Shown here one piece after another: positions 60,854-64,000 of a stretch of DNA of 64,000 nt. Within the stretch, counting starts at the first letter, position 1. Each line of letters opens with the position of its first letter. Source of the stretch: Adonisia turfae CCMR0081 (GTDB lineage: Bacteria > Cyanobacteriota > Cyanobacteriia > Phormidesmidales > Phormidesmidaceae). Position numbers and translations under genes: made by a program. The stretch is from contig NZ_QXHD01000004.1 in NCBI RefSeq assembly GCF_011009555.1, forward strand, positions 2,191,985 to 2,255,984, read 5' to 3'. The notes under the pieces were generated by a model, which made no database searches, was not told where the DNA came from, and saw only the letters and a program-made list of their open reading frames with translations.

Positions 60854-61843
60854 ATGTCCTTAAACGTTGAGTTGTTAGAGCAGAGTTTCGAACTTGTGAA
60901 GCCCAAAGCCGATGAGTTTGTAGGTAGCTTCTATAACAACCTTTTTACAGACTATCCAGCAGCTCAGCCATTGTTTGAGCATTCAGATATGGCTAAGCAG
61001 CAACAGATGCTTAAAGGTGCTCTGGTGATGGTTATTGAAAATCTCAGGAAGCCGGAGGTTCTGAGTAATGCGCTTAAGGGCTTGGGTGCTCGTCATGTCA
61101 AGTATGGTGCTTTGCCAGAGCACTATCCGCTGGTGGGCAACAGTTTGTTGAAAACCCTTGAACAATATGCCGGTGACGCGTGGACATCGGATCTCAAAGA
61201 AGCTTGGGCCGGTGCGTATGGAGCGATTACTGAGCTAATGCTTGAAGGAGCTGATTATACACAGGAAGAAGTGGCATTAGAAAGTGCGCCTGCCGAAGAG
61301 GGTGGTCTCAATGTAGAGCTGCTCGAACAAAGCTTTGCGTTGGTTGCTCCTAAGGCCGATGACTTAGTATCGACATTTTACGAGCATCTGTTTACCGATT
61401 ATCCAGATGCTCGCCCCTTATTTGAGCACACGGATATGGCCAAGCAGAAGCAAATGCTTAAGGGTGGTCTGGTGATGGTGGTTGAAAACCTACGTAAGCC
61501 AGATGTTTTGAGCAAAGCCTTAAAGGGCTTAGGGGCACGTCATGTTAAGTATGGTGCTCTGCCTGCTCACTATCCTTTGGTGGGGAATAGTTTGCTGAAG
61601 ACTCTGGAGCAATATGCAGGTGATGCCTGGACATCTGATGTCAAGGATGCTTGGGTTGGTGCATACGGTGCCATCACTGAGCTGATGCTTGAAGGAGCTG
61701 ACTACGATCAGCAGGATATTCAGTTGGAATCTGTAGCAGCTGTGCCAACTGAGGTGCCAGAAGGTATTGGTGCGGGAACAACGGCGGGCATTATCGGCGG
61801 CGGTGCGGCGGCCCTCGTCATTCTACTGATGGTGTTGCTTTAA
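60854..61843 (+). CDS. Membrane-anchored double globin
   Basis: 329 residues from ATG 60854 (in-frame GTG at 60839 possible). Two globin domains of the bacterial haemoglobin type follow one another (about 1-145 and 155-300) and are about 80 percent alike. Proximal histidines are His81 and His230, each in GARHVKYGAL; each domain also has CD1 Phe (PLFEH) and a Gln-rich stretch at the distal position. A single hydrophobic C-terminal helix (about 305-329, TTAGIIGGGAAALVILLMVLL) anchors it to a membrane; there is no signal peptide, so the globins face the cytosol. It starts the rightward operon. Confidence 0.9.
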   Translation: MSLNVELLEQSFELVKPKADEFVGSFYNNLFTDYPAAQPLFEHSDMAKQQQMLKGALVMVIENLRKPEVLSNALKGLGARHVKYGALPEHYPLVGNSLLKTLEQYAGDAWTSDLKEAWAGAYGAITELMLEGADYTQEEVALESAPAEEGGLNVELLEQSFALVAPKADDLVSTFYEHLFTDYPDARPLFEHTDMAKQKQMLKGGLVMVVENLRKPDVLSKALKGLGARHVKYGALPAHYPLVGNSLLKTLEQYAGDAWTSDVKDAWVGAYGAITELMLEGADYDQQDIQLESVAAVPTEVPEGIGAGTTAGIIGGGAAALVILLMVLL

Positions 61844-61864
61844 TGGTGGTTGCTTAGGGATTTG

Positions 61865-62506
61865 ATGGCACGCTCTTTTAAGCAAAGACTAGGTAACGTA
61901 TTCTCCCTCAAGACAGGCATCATTCTGGCTTTGGTTATTTTGCTTGTGTGGGTTTCAGCAGCGTTTGCTCTAGATAAGAAAGAGGTTTTTCTACCTGGTG
62001 AAACCTCTGAAGGGCATCATGTCTTTGAGGCGTCCTGTGCTTCTTGTCATGAAGGGTTTAAACCCGTTAGTAATGAGACCTGCACCCGTTGTCATGGGGC
62101 CGAGCTAGCTGATGATTTGCATGGGGTGAAAAAATTTCGAGACCCCCGCTGGGCAGAGTATCGAGAGAGAGTTGACGTACTGACCTGTACGGCTTGCCAC
62201 AATGAGCATGTGCACATGTTTGGTCGGGGAGTGAATCTGCAACCTGATTTGTGTATGGCTTGCCATGAGGAGCTGACCCTGACACAGCTCAAGAGCCATG
62301 AAGGATTTGCTCCGGACGGTTGCTGGACTGCAGGTTGTCACAACTATCATGATCACAGCACGGTATCAACGGGTTTTTTGCGACAGAACATGGGAGCGCC
62401 AGAGATGTTGCCTGTTCAGGAGGTCCCTGATCGGGTGGTGACTACATCCCTAGAAGCAGCCCCTGAGCCTAACCTCAGCAAAGAGTTTTTGGGAGGTGGC
62501 TCATGA
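61865..62506 (+). CDS. Multihaem c-type cytochrome, about five haems, membrane anchored
   Basis: 213 residues from ATG 61865 (TTG 61850 possible). An N-terminal helix (about 17-37) serves as signal or anchor. Haem sites: CASCH, CTRCH, CTACH and CMACH, plus a longer-spaced CWTAGCH (C-x4-C-H). Many extra histidines are available as sixth ligands. It lies 21 bases after the globin gene and overlaps the next gene by 4 bases. I do not recognise it as NrfH/NapC or any known decahaem family. Confidence 0.87.
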   Translation: MARSFKQRLGNVFSLKTGIILALVILLVWVSAAFALDKKEVFLPGETSEGHHVFEASCASCHEGFKPVSNETCTRCHGAELADDLHGVKKFRDPRWAEYRERVDVLTCTACHNEHVHMFGRGVNLQPDLCMACHEELTLTQLKSHEGFAPDGCWTAGCHNYHDHSTVSTGFLRQNMGAPEMLPVQEVPDRVVTTSLEAAPEPNLSKEFLGGGS

Positions 62507-63312
62507 TGTGTCAGATATCTAGGCTGCTGCGTTCTCTCGTGCTTTTTGGATTGATACTGCTAGTGAGTTTTGCTCCTAGTCAGATAGCTGGAGCGACGAC
62601 AGAGCAGGAGCTAAGTGATATTAATAGTCTGTGGCAAAGCAGCGCCCATGCTCTTAACGATGTGAATTGCGCCAGCTGTCATCAGCATAGTGAGACTAAA
62701 GAGTTTCTGGCAGCTCCTAATCACGAGACCTGTCAATCTTGCCACGAGCAAGCGGTGGATACATTCTTACTAAGTAAGCATGGTGTCCGTCTGCTAGAAG
62801 GTGATTCGCCTTTAACCCCGGCGATGGCCAGACTACCTATGAAGCATGATGCAATGGACAAGCAGATGACCTGTAATGCTTGTCATGATGTGCATTCTGC
62901 TAACACGGTGGAAGCGTCAGTTGATGCATGCTTAACCTGTCATAACGACAATCATTCCCTGAATTATCAAAATTCCAGGCATGCTGAGTTGTTTTCAGCG
63001 AGTCAGCAGCTTCCTCGCCCTGGACCGGGTGCTGTGAGTTGTTCTACTTGTCATTTACCCCGTGTGCCCCATGGCCAAGATGATAGTACTACTGTCAAGG
63101 TGAATCACAACAATACATACAACCTCAAACCACAGGATCGCATGGTGGGGGATGTGTGCATGAATTGTCACGGCCTTGAGTATAGCTATAACAGTATTTT
63201 CGACCCTGAACTGGTCGAAGCCAATTTTGACCGACCTCCAACCCTTGAAATGGAGACCTTTGACATGATGAAGGCTGCTGAGGCGAGGAGATCGGGCAAT
63301 GCCTCTGAATAG
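62503..63312 (+). CDS. Multihaem c-type cytochrome, six haems, secreted
   Basis: 269 residues; its ATG overlaps the previous stop (ATGA). A signal peptide (about 1-32, ending APSQIAGA) is followed by six haem sites: CASCH, CQSCH, CNACH, CLTCH, CSTCH and CMNCH. The pattern resembles doubled-CXXCH cytochromes but I cannot match it to nitrite reductase or hydroxylamine oxidoreductase; no catalytic CXXCK is present. It is likely a lumenal or periplasmic electron-transfer partner of the five-haem protein. Confidence 0.87.
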   Translation: MMCQISRLLRSLVLFGLILLVSFAPSQIAGATTEQELSDINSLWQSSAHALNDVNCASCHQHSETKEFLAAPNHETCQSCHEQAVDTFLLSKHGVRLLEGDSPLTPAMARLPMKHDAMDKQMTCNACHDVHSANTVEASVDACLTCHNDNHSLNYQNSRHAELFSASQQLPRPGPGAVSCSTCHLPRVPHGQDDSTTVKVNHNNTYNLKPQDRMVGDVCMNCHGLEYSYNSIFDPELVEANFDRPPTLEMETFDMMKAAEARRSGNASE

Positions 63313-63385
63313 CGCATGGTTGTTGTTCAGAATCCTCTGTCGTGAACAAGATTGAAATATCCGGATGTACCAGGAGATGACTAAT

Positions 63386-64000
63386 ATGTTGATAAATTGG
63401 TTTCAGAGCATTCGCGCTAGGACAATTGGGTTACTGGGCTTAGCCGCTGCAGTTTGCTTTACTGCTGTTGCTTGTAGTGGTGGTGCTTCTTCCACCGTAG
63501 CAACTGCGACAGGTCCTAGTATTGCCCCTGATCTTGTTGCTGATTACATTCACACTGTGCTAGCAGCGGATCGTACTGCTTACACCAAGCACGTAGTAAA
63601 CCGTGTAAAAACCCTTGAGGGTAAGTCTAAGGACAAGGGTGTACTTGACGTTGAATCTACTGAAGGCTGGCAGCAAACTGATGGTATCCCTCTGCCTGCA
63701 CAGATGTTCCGCCTGGGTTCTGAGATTGCCAATGAATCTGGTTACTTTACCTATAACTTGATTTCTACTTGGTATATCAACGACAACCATGGACCTAAGA
63801 GTGACTTTGAAAAAATTGCTCTAGAGGAAATGGAAGCCAGTGGTGAGGCCTATAAAGATTATCAAGAAGTGGGTGGTCAAGCATATTTCTCGGCAATGTA
63901 CCCCGATAAAGCCGTTGCTGAAGCTTGTGTGACTTGCCACAACACCCACCCCATTCACCTTGAACGCTATCCCGACAAGCAGTTTGAGATGGGTGAAGTG
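63386..64000 (+). CDS. Tll0287-like (DUF3365) haem lipoprotein (partial)
   Basis: The frame is open at the right edge; 205 residues are visible. I chose ATG 63386 because AGGAG lies nine bases upstream; in-frame ATGs at 63365 and 63377 are worse placed. A lipobox AVACSGG follows a hydrophobic stretch. The sensor-like region (about 45-170) matches Tll0287/DUF3365, with TSDGIPLPAQMFRLG-type sequence (here TDGIPLPAQMFRLG) and one haem site CVTCHNTHP. It is the fourth gene of the globin-cytochrome operon. Confidence 0.82.
   Translation, partial: MLINWFQSIRARTIGLLGLAAAVCFTAVACSGGASSTVATATGPSIAPDLVADYIHTVLAADRTAYTKHVVNRVKTLEGKSKDKGVLDVESTEGWQQTDGIPLPAQMFRLGSEIANESGYFTYNLISTWYINDNHGPKSDFEKIALEEMEASGEAYKDYQEVGGQAYFSAMYPDKAVAEACVTCHNTHPIHLERYPDKQFEMGEV

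Noticed and set aside
60513..60906. Two short minus-strand frames in the divergent spacer
   Set aside because: They have biased composition, no ribosome sites and one overlaps the globin start.

Overview
The window is chromosomal DNA of a cyanobacterium. The evidence is the frequent HIP1-type octamer GCGATCGC, plus genes that are cyanobacterial or plastid in distribution: chlororespiratory reduction protein 7, ferredoxin-dependent sulfite reductase, the phylloquinone-type methyltransferase MenG, a fused ThiO-ThiG, System II cytochrome c assembly, DUF2854, DUF3143 and DUF3326. The RTX protease and the vanadium haloperoxidase would suit a marine or brackish filamentous lineage, but I cannot name a genus from the sequence. 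There are no rRNA genes, no CRISPR array and no recognisable insertion sequence. One tRNA gene (anticodon CAT) and one TPP riboswitch are present.

Layout. 1-6.3 kb: end of a secreted haemagglutinin-like adhesin, an RTX metalloprotease, then a signalling set (CHASE2 histidine kinase, DUF928 protein, LuxR-type response regulator). 6.4-20.2 kb: housekeeping genes, including a pterin dehydratase, aconitase B, two MscS channels, an LCP-family ligase, a Nudix hydrolase, sulfite reductase with a ribbon-helix-helix-like tail, CRR7 and a J-domain protein. 20.2-24.8 kb: the phosphate transport locus pstS-pstC-pstA-pstB, with a Pho-box-like repeat and strong hairpins. 24.8-28.4 kb: DUF445, menG, a response regulator with a GAF-like region and a VOC protein. 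28.4-32.7 kb: an SGNH hydrolase, then a TPP riboswitch controlling a sodium:solute symporter and thiC. 32.7-39.2 kb: a hybrid histidine kinase with a molybdopterin-domain-like lipoprotein, a vanadium haloperoxidase coupled to a small tail-anchored protein, and pyrE. 39.4-50.5 kb: the tRNA, a CBS-domain transporter, a Gfo/Idh dehydrogenase, DUF3326, two ferredoxins, DUF2854, pgeF and cimA. 50.6-56 kb: thiO-thiG, a pentapeptide-repeat protein and a polytopic membrane protein.

56-64 kb (right edge) is the most unusual part. Two divergent gene sets share an intergenic region of about 0.7 kb. Leftward run ResB/Ccs1, an enlarged CcsA-type protein and a Rieske lipoprotein. Rightward run a membrane-anchored double globin, a five-haem and a six-haem c-type cytochrome, and a Tll0287-like haem lipoprotein cut by the window end. 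I read this as a self-contained haem/FeS electron-transfer module with its own cytochrome c assembly factors. Its substrate is unknown; nitric oxide, nitrite, oxygen or an extracellular acceptor are possibilities only.

Thiamine synthesis is split: thiC and the symporter sit under the riboswitch, while thiO-thiG lies 18 kb away with no TPP element upstream and instead a short tandem repeat.
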